Assembly: GCA_025354985.1 (NCBI GenBank)
Contig: JANXLU010000012.1
Location: 1-64,000, forward strand
DNA: 64,000 bases
Source of the DNA: Chloroflexota bacterium
Lineage (GTDB): Bacteria; Chloroflexota; Anaerolineae; J036; Brachytrichaceae
Direction of reading: 5' to 3'
Shown: in pieces, positions 26,676-34,954 of the stretch
Layout: each line of letters starts with the position of its first letter
Position numbering within the stretch: the first letter of the stretch is position 1
Notes under the pieces: generated by a model
What the model saw: the letters and a program-made list of their open reading frames with translations, nothing else
Database searches by the model: none
Told to the model about the DNA's origin: nothing
Made by a program: the position numbers and the translations under genes

Positions 26676-27833
26676 CTATGCTCCGCCACTACCCGGTTTG
26701 ACCTCTCGCGGGTTGAGCCACGGCATCATTCGCCGAAGCGTTAGGCCCACTTGTTCAATTGGGTGATCCACGTCCTTTTGCCGAATCTTGTTAAACTTTG
26801 CCCGACCGCTGTTATTTTCCTTGATCCAATCCTTCGCAAATTTTCCATTCTGAATCTCGGTGAGCACCTTTTTCATTTCGGCCTTGGTTTGCTTGGTAAC
26901 CAGGCGTGGCCCGGTCACGTAATCACCCCATTCCGCAGTGTCGCTGACGCTGTAGCGCATGTAGTTCAGACCGCCCTGATAAAAGAGATCCACAATCAGC
27001 TTCAGCTCGTGCATGCACTCAAAGTAGGCCGCTTCAGGGTGATATCCGGCTTCAACCAGAGTCTCAAATCCAGCTTTTACCAAATGGCTCACGCCGCCGC
27101 ACAACACAACCTGCTCGCCAAATAGATCGGTCTCTGTCTCCTCGGTAAACGTAGTCGACAACACGCCTGCGCGTGTTCCACCGATGCCTTTCGCATACGC
27201 CAGTGCGTTGGCCAGCGCATTCCCGCTGGCGTCCTGTTCAACCGCCACCAGACATGGTGTGCCGCCACCGTCTTGATAAGTCCCGCGCACGCGGTGCCCC
27301 GGCGCCTGGGGCGCAACCATGCTCACATCAACAAACGACGGCGGCTGAATTTGTGCAAACCGGATGTTGAACCCGTGCGCAAACATAACCGTCTTACCCG
27401 GCTTCAAGTGTGGCTCTACGTGGTCCTTGTAAATCTTGGCACATGGCACGTCGGGCACCAACATCATGATCATGTCGGCGGCTTCGGCGGCTTCGTCAAC
27501 GCTCATCACCTTCAAACCCGCGTTTTCCGCTTTCTGCACGCTCTTACTGGTCGCGGGCAACCCAACGATCACGTTCACGCCGCTATCCTTCAAGTTGAGC
27601 GCATGCGCATGGCCTTGCGAGCCAAACCCAATAATTGCAACGGTCTTATCCTTAAGCAAGTTGAGATCCGCATCCTGCTCGTAATAAATTTTCACATTGC
27701 CGGGCGCGATTTGTTTGGGCTTGCGAACCCGCGGCGCCGCCGCTTTCTTTGCGACCATCTTCTTGACCGGGGCCCTTTTTGCCGGGGTCATTTTCATTGC
27801 TGGTTTCTTACTGATTACTTTTTTGGTTGCCAT
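26676..27833 (-). CDS. ilvC: Ketol-acid reductoisomerase with a basic N-terminal tail
   Basis: A 385-residue enzyme catalysing the second step of valine and isoleucine synthesis. The class I core starts near residue 47 ([14 protein letters not shown]) with the NADPH loop [16 protein letters not shown]. Metal-site segments such as [26 protein letters not shown] and [22 protein letters not shown] follow. Before it lie about 45 residues rich in Lys, Ala and Pro (about 15 basic residues in the first 40, as in [17 protein letters not shown]), resembling histone H1 or ribosomal tails. A GTG at the core start could be an alternative start but has no ribosome-binding site. It follows ilvH by 32 bases. 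Confidence 0.95.
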   Translation of the reverse strand: MATKKVISKKPAMKMTPAKRAPVKKMVAKKAAAPRVRKPKQIAPGNVKIYYEQDADLNLLKDKTVAIIGFGSQGHAHALNLKDSGVNVIVGLPATSKSVQKAENAGLKVMSVDEAAEAADMIMMLVPDVPCAKIYKDHVEPHLKPGKTVMFAHGFNIRFAQIQPPSFVDVSMVAPQAPGHRVRGTYQDGGGTPCLVAVEQDASGNALANALAYAKGIGGTRAGVLSTTFTEETETDLFGEQVVLCGGVSHLVKAGFETLVEAGYHPEAAYFECMHELKLIVDLFYQGGLNYMRYSVSDTAEWGDYVTGPRLVTKQTKAEMKKVLTEIQNGKFAKDWIKENNSGRAKFNKIRQKDVDHPIEQVGLTLRRMMPWLNPREVKPGSGGA

Positions 27834-27865
27834 GGTTATTGGTTACTAACAGCCTTGATACAACA

Positions 27866-28378
27866 CTAGCCGCGCGCCATCGCGATTCGACCGGTGCGAA
27901 CAACTTCCTTTATTCCATATTCTTCAAGCATTTTGATGATCGAATCCACCTTCTCCTCGTTTCCGGTCAGCTCAACCATTATGGAATTTGGGGTCATATC
28001 AACCATCTGGGCTTCAAACAAATCGATCACTTGCTTGATTTCGCTCCGCTTCTGGTTGTCAGCAACGTGCACCTTGATCAACGCCATTTCGCGCAATACC
28101 GCCGGCACTGCACTCAGATCCTGCACATCAATGACGTTCACGAGCTTATATAAATTGCGCTCCACCAGAGCCGCATTGGTCTTGCTGGTATCCACCACGA
28201 TGGTCATCCGGCTCACCGTCGGATCATTCGTCGTGCCCACCGCCAGGCTGTCGATATTAAAGTTCCGACGGCGGAACAGCGACGATACCCGATTCAACAC
28301 GCCCGGTTCATTTTCAACCAACGCGACCAACGTGTGCTTGGTTGGGTTCTTGGAAGCCTCAATTCGGTCTATTAACAT
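27866..28378 (-). CDS. ilvH: Acetolactate synthase small (regulatory) subunit
   Basis: A 170-residue subunit that activates IlvB and gives feedback inhibition by valine. The N-terminal ACT domain reads HTLVALVENEPGVLNRVSSLFRRRNFNIDSLAVG. The rest (ERNLYKLVNVIDVQDLSAVP, GNEEKVDSIIKMLEEYGIKEVVRTGRIAMARG) is typical of IlvH/IlvN. GGGAG lies seven bases before the ATG and overlaps the end of ilvB; the stop-to-start gap is three bases, indicating coupled translation. Confidence 0.96.
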   Translation of the reverse strand: MLIDRIEASKNPTKHTLVALVENEPGVLNRVSSLFRRRNFNIDSLAVGTTNDPTVSRMTIVVDTSKTNAALVERNLYKLVNVIDVQDLSAVPAVLREMALIKVHVADNQKRSEIKQVIDLFEAQMVDMTPNSIMVELTGNEEKVDSIIKMLEEYGIKEVVRTGRIAMARG

Positions 28379-28381
28379 GAT

Positions 28382-30136
28382 TTACTCCCGCACTCCTTCC
28401 ATGCCGCCGCCCATAGCGGCTGGCAACGGTACCTTTTCCCGCCGGGTCATTTCGTTCAATGCCTTGCCGGGTTGCACCATTGGAAACACATTGGTTTCCT
28501 GTTCCACTACAAACTCCATCAAAACCGGACCATTGTGCTCGCGCGCACGTTGAATCACCTCGCGCGCCTCGGCCACGTTGGTCGCTCGCATGCCGCACAT
28601 CCCGTAGGCCTCAGCCAGCTTTACAAAATTCGGGGATGTCATATTCACCGACGAGTATCGGCGATCATGCATCAGCTCCTGCCACTGCCGCACCATGCCC
28701 AGAAAACTGTTGTTGATCACGGCGATCTTAATGTTCAGCTTCTCCTGCATTACAGTTTGCAATTCGGGGATGGACATTTGAAATCCGCCGTCACCGGCGA
28801 TTGCCCAAACCTCATCCTGCGGGCGTCCAAACTTGGCGCCGATGGCTGCTGGAAGCGCAAAACCCATGGTGCCCGCGCCGCCGCTCGTGATCAACTGATT
28901 TTTGCGCCGATGTTGAAAATATTGGGTTTCCCACATCTGATGTTGTCCAACATCCGTGCAAACCGTTATGTCGCCGCCGGTTTCCTCCCAGATCGCGCGT
29001 ATCACCTGGGGCGCCAGCATCATGTTTGGCGGCAGTTCATATGCCATGACGTCGTGTGCCTTCGTATCACCCCGCCATTCATTTATCCGCGCATACCAAG
29101 CCCGATAGCCCCCGGCATGATTCTCTATCATCGGCGTCAGATCCCGCAGCACATCCTTGACACTGGCGCAAATTCCGACATCTGCCGGAACATTCTTGCC
29201 GATTTCAGATGGATCGATGTCCACGTGGATCACCTGCGCATTCTTGGCGTAATACTTCAGGTTTCCCGTCACACGATCATCAAAGCGCATCCCCAGTGCA
29301 ATCAACAAGTCCGCATCCGCAATCGCATTGTTGACATACGCCTCGCCGTGCATGCCCATCATGCGCAGGTTCTGCGGATGATCTTCATTTAGTACACCGA
29401 TACCCAGCAATGTCGTTGTTACCGGAATGCCGCTTTTTTCCACGAACTCAATAAACTCGGCATGAGCGTCCGCGTGCTTGATACCCTGACCCGCCAGGAT
29501 AATTGGCTTCCTGGCCGCGGCAATCAATTGGGCCGCTTGCGAAAGCAAACGGGGCATTTCCTGCTTTTTGGGCGGTTTTGCGGCCTTATACCCGCGCAGG
29601 TTCACCTCGGTTACCGGCACATATTCGGTCATCTTTTGCTGAACATCCTTGCAGATGTCAACCAACACCGGACCAGGTCGGCCGGCTTTCGCGATATGAA
29701 ACGCTTCCACCAAAACACGCGCTAAATCGTTGATGTCGGTTACAAGATAGTTGTGTTTCGTGATCGGCTGTGTAATGCCCGTCATGTCCGTTTCCTGAAA
29801 GGCATCGCTGCCAACCAGATGGCTCGCCACCTGCCCCGTGATTGCCACAATTGCGCTGGAGTCCATCATGGCATTAGCGATGCCAGTCACAAGATTGGTG
29901 GCGCCAGGACCACTCGTGGCCATGCATACGCCCACCCGACCGGTGGCGCGCCAATATGCATCGGCAGCAAGCGCGGCATTTTCTTCATGGCGCACCAACA
30001 CGTGATGAATCTTTCCTTCCACGTCATACAGCGCGTCGTAGATCGGCATGATGGCCCCACCGGGATAGCCAAACACGACGTCAACCCCTTGCTGCATCAG
30101 CACTTCCCAAAATATTTGTGATCCGGTCAATTGCAT
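28382..30136 (-). CDS. ilvB: Acetolactate synthase large (catalytic) subunit
   Basis: A 584-residue ThDP enzyme that makes acetolactate or acetohydroxybutyrate for valine, leucine and isoleucine. I start at ATG 30136 (MQLTGSQIFWEVLMQQGVD) because GGAGG is placed five bases upstream. The in-frame TTG at 30151 lies on top of the attenuator and is unlikely. Key parts are VFGYPGGAIMPIYDALYD, the catalytic glutamate in VRHEENAALAADAYW, and the ThDP-Mg motif GDGGFQMSIPELQT...NN near the C-terminus. It is the first structural gene of the ilv-leu block and is preceded by an Ile/Val/Leu leader peptide and terminator. Confidence 0.96.
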   Translation of the reverse strand: MQLTGSQIFWEVLMQQGVDVVFGYPGGAIMPIYDALYDVEGKIHHVLVRHEENAALAADAYWRATGRVGVCMATSGPGATNLVTGIANAMMDSSAIVAITGQVASHLVGSDAFQETDMTGITQPITKHNYLVTDINDLARVLVEAFHIAKAGRPGPVLVDICKDVQQKMTEYVPVTEVNLRGYKAAKPPKKQEMPRLLSQAAQLIAAARKPIILAGQGIKHADAHAEFIEFVEKSGIPVTTTLLGIGVLNEDHPQNLRMMGMHGEAYVNNAIADADLLIALGMRFDDRVTGNLKYYAKNAQVIHVDIDPSEIGKNVPADVGICASVKDVLRDLTPMIENHAGGYRAWYARINEWRGDTKAHDVMAYELPPNMMLAPQVIRAIWEETGGDITVCTDVGQHQMWETQYFQHRRKNQLITSGGAGTMGFALPAAIGAKFGRPQDEVWAIAGDGGFQMSIPELQTVMQEKLNIKIAVINNSFLGMVRQWQELMHDRRYSSVNMTSPNFVKLAEAYGMCGMRATNVAEAREVIQRAREHNGPVLMEFVVEQETNVFPMVQPGKALNEMTRREKVPLPAAMGGGMEGVRE

Positions 30137-30149
30137 TGTGTCCTCCGAC

Positions 30150-30185
30150 AAAAAAAGGCCCTCCTAAAATTTTAGGAGGGCCTTT
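30150..30185 (-). terminator. Attenuator terminator just upstream of ilvB
   Basis: Perfect 32-base palindrome at 30154-30185 (arms AAAGGCCCTCCTAAAA and its complement). On the minus strand it runs into seven T, and the ilvB ribosome-binding site GGAGG follows directly. No gene ends here; the hairpin sits in the transcribed leader of ilvB, so it is an attenuator. The 5' arm segment TCCTAAA can instead pair with TTTAGGA at 30237-30231, giving a competing antiterminator. Confidence 0.85.
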
Positions 30186-30216
30186 GGCTTTTACAACACT
30201 TCGCGTAACGTTCCGC

Positions 30217-30309
30217 TTACCGTGATGCCGTCCTAAACGACTTCCGCTCCAAGCCCGAAAGGACGAGGAGCAAATCAATACCGACGACGACCACAATACC
30301 CAAACGCAT
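30217..30309 (-). CDS. ilvB leader peptide (Ile/Val/Leu attenuation peptide)
   Basis: A 30-codon open frame in the ilvB leader encodes MRLGIVVVVGIDLLLVLSGL followed by ERKSFRTASR and TAA. Thirteen of 30 residues are Val (5), Leu (6) or Ile (2), concentrated in the first 20 positions, exactly the three products of the downstream pathway. The ATG lies about 12 bases after the -10 box, so the predicted 5' leader is only a few bases and the peptide is probably translated from a near-leaderless mRNA. The codons CTC CTC GTC CTT overlap a segment (CGTCC, 30265-30261) that can pair with GGACG (30233-30229), so ribosome stalling there would free the antiterminator. This is the classic design of ilv and leu leaders. 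Confidence 0.85.
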   Translation of the reverse strand: MRLGIVVVVGIDLLLVLSGLERKSFRTASR

Positions 30310-30320
30310 TACTAAACAGA

Positions 30321-30349
30321 TTTATACCCGATGACGCAGGGCTTGTCAA
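30321..30349 (-). promoter_or_regulatory. Promoter of the ilvB leader and ilv-leu block
   Basis: Consensus -35 TTGACA (30349-30344) and -10 TATAAA (30326-30321) on the minus strand with the ideal 17-base spacing. The expected transcription start is about 30314-30313, only a few bases before the leader-peptide ATG. This is the best sigma-70-type promoter seen in the window. Confidence 0.85.
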
Positions 30350-30428
30350 GTCGTAGAATGTCAACCTGTCTGACAGGCTTATACGATCTTGTAGCAATGC
30401 TAACAAGGAGCCCGCCATCACAGAAGCC

Positions 30429-31157
30429 ATGCTCGACTCGGAGAAACCCCTCAACCGCGACACCCTGGTGGATCAAGTTGCACGACGAATACTGCGCCTT
30501 GCAGCGGATAAAAATTTGCGCGCAGGTGACGCGCTTCCCGCTGAATCCGTTCTTGCGGCGGAATATGGCGTCAGCAGATCGGTGATTCGCGAGGCGCTCA
30601 AATGGCTGAGCGGTCACGGTCATATCTTGATCAGAAACGGTCACAGCACGCGCTTGCGTGCGTTGGACGATGGCAACCTTCGTGCATACTTTTCCCACGC
30701 GTTGGATATTGAACGCGTACCGTTTGCCGAGCTGATGGAGGCGCGCAAGTCAATTGAGATTCAAAGCGCTTCACTGGCCGCCCAACGGCGCGAACCAACC
30801 GAGCTCACCCGGCTGTTTGGTATCGTCGTCCGAATGCGCGCCGAGCTGGACAAACATCACAGCGAGGCATATGTTGACTTGGACGTTGAACTCCACACCT
30901 GCATCGCACGCTCTTCGCACAATTTAGTTGTGCAACATCTCATTAGCGCAATTCGCGGCACGCTAAATACTGCAGTCCACGAAAGCTTGTATCACCGGCG
31001 AACCCGCAGCCAATTGCTCCGTGTCCATGAACTTCATGAAACGATTGTGAGCGAAATCCGCCAGGGCAACCCCGATGGCGCCGGCCAGGCCATGCAAATT
31101 CATTTTGACGAGGCGCTTGCGTTTCTTTATCGTGATCGCCCGCTACGCGTCGCATAA
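30429..31157 (+). CDS. GntR-family transcription regulator, FadR/FCD type
   Basis: A 242-residue repressor-like protein. The N-terminal winged helix contains VDQVARRILRLAADKNLRAGDALPAESVLAAEYGVSRSVIREALKWLSGHG. The C-terminal all-helical FCD domain (ELMEARKSIEIQSASLAA, DLDVELHTCIARSSHN, HELHETIVSEIRQGN) has the Asp/His positions that bind a metal and an organic acid effector. It is divergent from the ilvB promoter, which it may control, and is followed by a lipoprotein gene. AAGGAG lies 19 bases before ATG 30429 but six bases before an in-frame ATC at 30417, so the true start is not certain. Confidence 0.87.
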   Translation: MLDSEKPLNRDTLVDQVARRILRLAADKNLRAGDALPAESVLAAEYGVSRSVIREALKWLSGHGHILIRNGHSTRLRALDDGNLRAYFSHALDIERVPFAELMEARKSIEIQSASLAAQRREPTELTRLFGIVVRMRAELDKHHSEAYVDLDVELHTCIARSSHNLVVQHLISAIRGTLNTAVHESLYHRRTRSQLLRVHELHETIVSEIRQGNPDGAGQAMQIHFDEALAFLYRDRPLRVA

Positions 31158-31192
31158 AATTGATTGGTCATCCGCCAACGGGTGGTGTTGAT

Positions 31193-32107
31193 ATGAATAA
31201 TCCAAACCTGCTGTTCTACGCAATGGTGCTAACCTTGGCCGCATGTGGGGCCGGTCAGCCCACCACCGGACCAGGTCCGACGGAAGCACCCACGGTCGCT
31301 ACCGTACTCTCCGCGGCAACCGCTCTACCTACCGCATTGACCAAAGCCGCAACCGTTGGTGCAACCGGCGCGGCTGCGCCAACAGCGGCGGTCACCAGCA
31401 TCCTGTCCACGCTTCTCGCTGGTTCGCCATTGGAAAATATCTTAGCAGCCGTTACAAAAGCCGAAACAGGAAACCCGGTGCGGATAAAAGGTACAACGTC
31501 ATGGACATCCGCCGATGGTCGCACGATATCCGGCACAACGATAATCGAGCGACTCCCCAAAGATCGGCTCCATCTGATAAACACCTCGGCGGCAGGGTCA
31601 AAGAGTGAAATCATCCGCATCGCAGATACCACCTACACGCGTGTCAACGAGGGCGCCTGGCGCAAGACCACTGTTACGCTGCCAACCCCATCACCAAATG
31701 CGCCAGAGTCTTCAGATGATTCAGCCGTGCTTGGACAACTACGCACACTCAAGGAAATACCCGAAATCAAGCCGGCCGGCGTGGACGTGGTGGACGGTGT
31801 CCCGGTTACCGGCGTCTCGATCGCACTAAAGCCCGCTGCAGATGGTGGGCTCCAACGTGGCGCCGGTACGATGACAATTTGGGTGAGCGCGGATGGACTG
31901 ATCCGAAAGAGCGAGATGCTGTTGACCATGACTCCAACCGGTCGACCGGCGATTGTGTTGCCAACACCACGGGCTGGCGCCACGGTCGATCCCTTGGCCG
32001 CCGGCAGGCAAACCGCCCTCGAGATCACGTCCAGCGCGGTCTCAATCAATAATTTACGCACCTATCAATACGACCCGTCCATAAAAATCGAAGCGCCAAT
32101 TCCGTAG
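31193..32107 (+). CDS. Lipoprotein with LolA/LppX-like domain
   Basis: A 304-residue exported lipoprotein. ATG 31193 starts a signal ending LTLAAC; the open frame to 31160 would add a non-signal extension. A long Ala/Thr/Pro linker (residues about 25-80) leads to a beta-rich domain with NPVRIKGTTSWTSADGRTISGTTIIERLPKDRLHLI, IRIADTTYTRVNEGAWRKT and AGTMTIWVSADGLIRKSEM. The alternating pattern resembles the lipid-binding LolA/LppX/LprG fold. Fold and function are inferred, not proven. It precedes the ACP and acyl-AMP ligase genes with a six-base gap, so it may carry or sense the lipid they make. Confidence 0.7.
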   Translation: MNNPNLLFYAMVLTLAACGAGQPTTGPGPTEAPTVATVLSAATALPTALTKAATVGATGAAAPTAAVTSILSTLLAGSPLENILAAVTKAETGNPVRIKGTTSWTSADGRTISGTTIIERLPKDRLHLINTSAAGSKSEIIRIADTTYTRVNEGAWRKTTVTLPTPSPNAPESSDDSAVLGQLRTLKEIPEIKPAGVDVVDGVPVTGVSIALKPAADGGLQRGAGTMTIWVSADGLIRKSEMLLTMTPTGRPAIVLPTPRAGATVDPLAAGRQTALEITSSAVSINNLRTYQYDPSIKIEAPIP

Positions 32108-32113
32108 AAGTAA

Positions 32114-32356
32114 ATGGATATTTCCAATAAGCTCGCACACTATATTTCGACCGATATTCTGCGGCAGCCAAATCGCGTGATCAAAGCCGATGAAAAGCTG
32201 ATTTCAGGTGGATTGATCGGTTCCTTTGATCTCGTGGATATACAAGCCTTCATTGAAACCGAATTCGGCGTCTGGATCGAAGATCCCGCCATGACCGTCA
32301 AGACCTGCGACACGCTTGCCCAAATTGTCAGGCTTATCGAAGAACGAAAAACATAA
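32114..32356 (+). CDS. Stand-alone acyl carrier protein
   Basis: An 80-residue carrier protein. The phosphopantetheine serine is Ser37 in SGGLIGSFDLVDIQAFIETEFGVWIED. The usual Asp before the serine is Gly here (GSFD instead of DSLD), as in several secondary-metabolism carriers. Position between the lipoprotein and the fatty acyl-AMP ligase genes (four-base gap to the latter's likely start) points to a dedicated carrier loaded by that ligase rather than the housekeeping fatty-acid ACP. Confidence 0.88.
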   Translation: MDISNKLAHYISTDILRQPNRVIKADEKLISGGLIGSFDLVDIQAFIETEFGVWIEDPAMTVKTCDTLAQIVRLIEERKT

Positions 32357-32360
32357 AGCC

Positions 32361-34070
32361 TTGAACCAAACGCTTGCCGCCACGTTCTGCGCCATGATGG
32401 CATCTGATCCAGATCGCGTCTGTGTCACCATCCAACATGCCGGCAGCCCGGATTTGTCGATCTCGCGAAGGCGGCTGCTGCTAACAGCGACAAGTTGGGC
32501 ACACGCGTTCCACGTCAGCGGCGTACGGGCGGAGCAGGTGGTCGTAATCATCCTGCCACACGGCGAAGACTTGCTCGGAGTCTATTGGGGTTGCATCATG
32601 CTTGGAGCCATACCCAGCATCCTGCCAACGCTGGGAGACAAGCTGGCTCCGGACAAATACCGCGCCGATCTAAACGCGCTCATAGCTGTAACGCAGCCGG
32701 CGGCACTTGTGTCTGATTTCCACTCGGCGGCTACATGTGAATTGACTTCGGACAATCTGTCAATAAGGCTCCTACTGACCGAGGACATAAGTAGGAACAT
32801 GCCCACCACGACTCCTCCCGAAACCATATTCACCTCGGGAAAGCCGGATCGCACCGCCATATTGCAACACTCCAGTGGCTCCACAGGGTTGCAAAAAGGT
32901 GTGGCGCTGTCCCACACCGCGGTGCTAAATCATGTGCGGACAGTTGCCGAGAGAATGAACCTTGGCAAATCGGACGTGATTGTCAGCTGGCTTCCGCTGT
33001 ATCATGACATGGGCCTGATCGCCTGCTTTATCCTGCCAATACTCTCAGGCGTCAATGTGGTGCTCATGTCACCATTTGATTGGGTGCGCGCACCGGTGCG
33101 CCTTTTGCAGGCAATTTCAAGTTATCGTGGAACGTTGTGCTGGCTCCCAAATTTTGCGCTCAACTTTATGAGCAATCCAAATCGCGTACGTGAGCGCGAC
33201 TTGGCCGGGGTTGCGCTATCATCCTTGCGCGCCCTCATTAATTGCAGTGAGCCAACCTTTGCGGCGAGCATGGACTTGTTTGCAGCGCGGTTCACTCGTT
33301 TTGGATTCAACTCAGAAGCTCTGTGCGTGAGCTACGCCATGGCTGAAAACGTATTTGCAGTTTCCCAAAACGGACTTGGTATCCCGGTCCGGCGTGATGT
33401 CATCAACCGCCAAATGCTCATTCGTGACCAGGTTGCGATACCGGCCCTATCCGACGCACCGGTATCTGACAAGATTGTCATGATGTCTGCCGGTCAGCCG
33501 CTTGCCAACATGCGCATGGCGATTATTGACGACACACTAGTCCCACTTCCTGATCGCGTTGTTGGCGAAGTTGCAATTCACAGTGATTGCCTGCTCACCG
33601 GCTATTTCAATCGCCCGGACTTAAACAATATAACGTTTGTGCGGCTGGGCGATCTGACCTTTTTCCGAACCGGGGATTTGGGCTACCTCGCCGAAGGCGA
33701 GATTTACATCACCGGCCGAAAAAAGGATCTGTTAATCGTTGCCGGCAAAAACATATATCCACAAGATTTGGAACAGTTGGCAAATACGGTTGAAGGCATA
33801 CATCCGGGACGAACCGTGGCATTTGGTCTGTTTGATGATCGTACTGGCACAGAGGAGGTCGTGTTACTGGCCGAAAGTTCGGAAACCGAGCCCGAGTGCA
33901 TTGAGCGCATCGCAAACGAGGTGAGATCGGTGGTTGGCATCAACACCGACGTGGTCGTCAGACGCGTGGAAATTGTCGGTCCAGGATCATTGATCAAAAC
34001 GAGCAGTGGCAAAATCGCCCGCTCCGCAAACAAAGAACGCTACGTCGCTGCGATTGCCCGCACTAGATAA
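32361..34070 (+). CDS. Fatty acyl-AMP ligase (FAAL)
   Basis: A 569-residue ANL-superfamily enzyme expected to activate a fatty acid as acyl-AMP and pass it to the adjacent carrier protein. The ATP loop is HSSGSTGLQKG (residues about 170-180), followed by WLPLYHDMGLI (about 210-220), a hallmark of FAALs as opposed to acyl-CoA ligases. Later motifs are FFRTGDLGYLAEGEIYITGRKKDLLIVAGKNIYPQDLE and a C-terminal catalytic lysine in SSGKIARSANKERY. I chose TTG 32361, just after the ACP stop; ATG 32394 is an alternative and would shorten it by 11 residues. Confidence 0.88.
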   Translation: MNQTLAATFCAMMASDPDRVCVTIQHAGSPDLSISRRRLLLTATSWAHAFHVSGVRAEQVVVIILPHGEDLLGVYWGCIMLGAIPSILPTLGDKLAPDKYRADLNALIAVTQPAALVSDFHSAATCELTSDNLSIRLLLTEDISRNMPTTTPPETIFTSGKPDRTAILQHSSGSTGLQKGVALSHTAVLNHVRTVAERMNLGKSDVIVSWLPLYHDMGLIACFILPILSGVNVVLMSPFDWVRAPVRLLQAISSYRGTLCWLPNFALNFMSNPNRVRERDLAGVALSSLRALINCSEPTFAASMDLFAARFTRFGFNSEALCVSYAMAENVFAVSQNGLGIPVRRDVINRQMLIRDQVAIPALSDAPVSDKIVMMSAGQPLANMRMAIIDDTLVPLPDRVVGEVAIHSDCLLTGYFNRPDLNNITFVRLGDLTFFRTGDLGYLAEGEIYITGRKKDLLIVAGKNIYPQDLEQLANTVEGIHPGRTVAFGLFDDRTGTEEVVLLAESSETEPECIERIANEVRSVVGINTDVVVRRVEIVGPGSLIKTSSGKIARSANKERYVAAIARTR

Positions 34071-34086
34071 ACGTCGCGGCAATACT

Positions 34087-34092
34087 TATAAT
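34087..34092 (+). promoter_or_regulatory. Candidate -10 box upstream of the AIM24-family gene
   Basis: Consensus TATAAT, 24 bases before ATG 34117, with GGTGGA as a possible ribosome-binding site between them. No matching -35 box was found. It could give the last two genes of the cluster their own transcript. Confidence 0.35.
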
Positions 34093-34116
34093 TCGAAAAT
34101 CGGTGGAAACCATTAA

Positions 34117-34950
34117 ATGAACCCGGAAGCATTTACAAATCAGCCCGGTCAACGGCTCGATATTCCTGATCCGGCAGTGTCTCTGCAGGGAACCACAATG
34201 GGCGGCTCCATCTATAAGATATTTGGCACCACACTGCCCGTTGTCGTTTTGACCATGCGCCCCCATGTGTTGTTCTATAGTGAAACCGGAGCGCTTTCCT
34301 GGATGAGCGACGGCGTCCGTATGAATACCAATACTGGTGGCGGGCTGTCGGGCATTTTTAAGCGCGCAATATCGGGTGAAAGCCTCTTTGTGGTCGACTA
34401 TCAAGCGGATCGCGATGGCACCCTGGCCGCATTTAGCAGTGATTTCCCGGGAAAAATTATTCCGATCAATCTCGGTGCGGGCCAAAGCATCCTGGCCCAA
34501 AAGGGCGCCTTTCTAACTGCTGAAAAAAGCGTCCAGATGAGCGTCGCCCTAACGCGCAAGCTGGGGGCCGGGCTGTTTGGAGGTGAAGGATTCGTACTGC
34601 AACAATTTATCGGACCCGGCACCATGTTTGCCGCCTTCGACGGAGAGATCGTGGAATACACACTCGGGACCGGCGAAAAGATGAAGGTGGATACCGGCCA
34701 CGTTGCAATGTTTGAATACGGCGTGCAATATGACATCGAAGTGGTCAAGGGCTTTACAAACATTTTGTTCGGTGGCGAAGGGTTGTTCTTCGCGACGTTA
34801 ACCGGTCCCGGTCGAATCTGGCTCCAAACCATGCCAATGGTAAAGCTCGCCGGTGCCATTTCGGCTTATCTGCCAAAATCCGAATCGCCGAGCAAACCCA
34901 CCAGTGGCGGCAATATTGTGGGCGGCATTCTCGACACCCTGACCAGATAA
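34117..34950 (+). CDS. AIM24-family protein (TIGR00266-like)
   Basis: A 277-residue soluble protein of the AIM24 family, built of a duplicated all-beta jelly-roll-like unit. Family-typical segments are MGGSIYKIFG, SWMSDGVRMNTNTGGG, FKRAISGESLFVVDYQA, GTLAAFSSDFPGKIIPINL, KLGAGLFGGEGFVLQQFIGPG, YGVQYDIEVVKGFTNILFGGEGLFFATLTGPG and IWLQTMP. The biochemical role of this family is unknown, although it is linked to membrane stress and mitochondrial cristae in fungi. It stands between the acyl-AMP ligase and glycosyltransferase genes, with only four bases to the latter, so it may help a membrane-lipid process. Confidence 0.87.
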   Translation: MNPEAFTNQPGQRLDIPDPAVSLQGTTMGGSIYKIFGTTLPVVVLTMRPHVLFYSETGALSWMSDGVRMNTNTGGGLSGIFKRAISGESLFVVDYQADRDGTLAAFSSDFPGKIIPINLGAGQSILAQKGAFLTAEKSVQMSVALTRKLGAGLFGGEGFVLQQFIGPGTMFAAFDGEIVEYTLGTGEKMKVDTGHVAMFEYGVQYDIEVVKGFTNILFGGEGLFFATLTGPGRIWLQTMPMVKLAGAISAYLPKSESPSKPTSGGNIVGGILDTLTR

Positions 34951-34954
34951 CCGC

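Noticed and set aside
30136-30151. TTG start for ilvB at 30151, five codons upstream of ATG 30136
   Set aside because: GGAGG is correctly spaced for the ATG at 30136, and the TTG would put translation initiation inside the terminator.
30137-30349. T-box riboswitch upstream of ilvB
   Set aside because: No T-box consensus (AGGGTGGNACC) or specifier-loop pattern is seen; the leader-peptide reading frame explains the region better.
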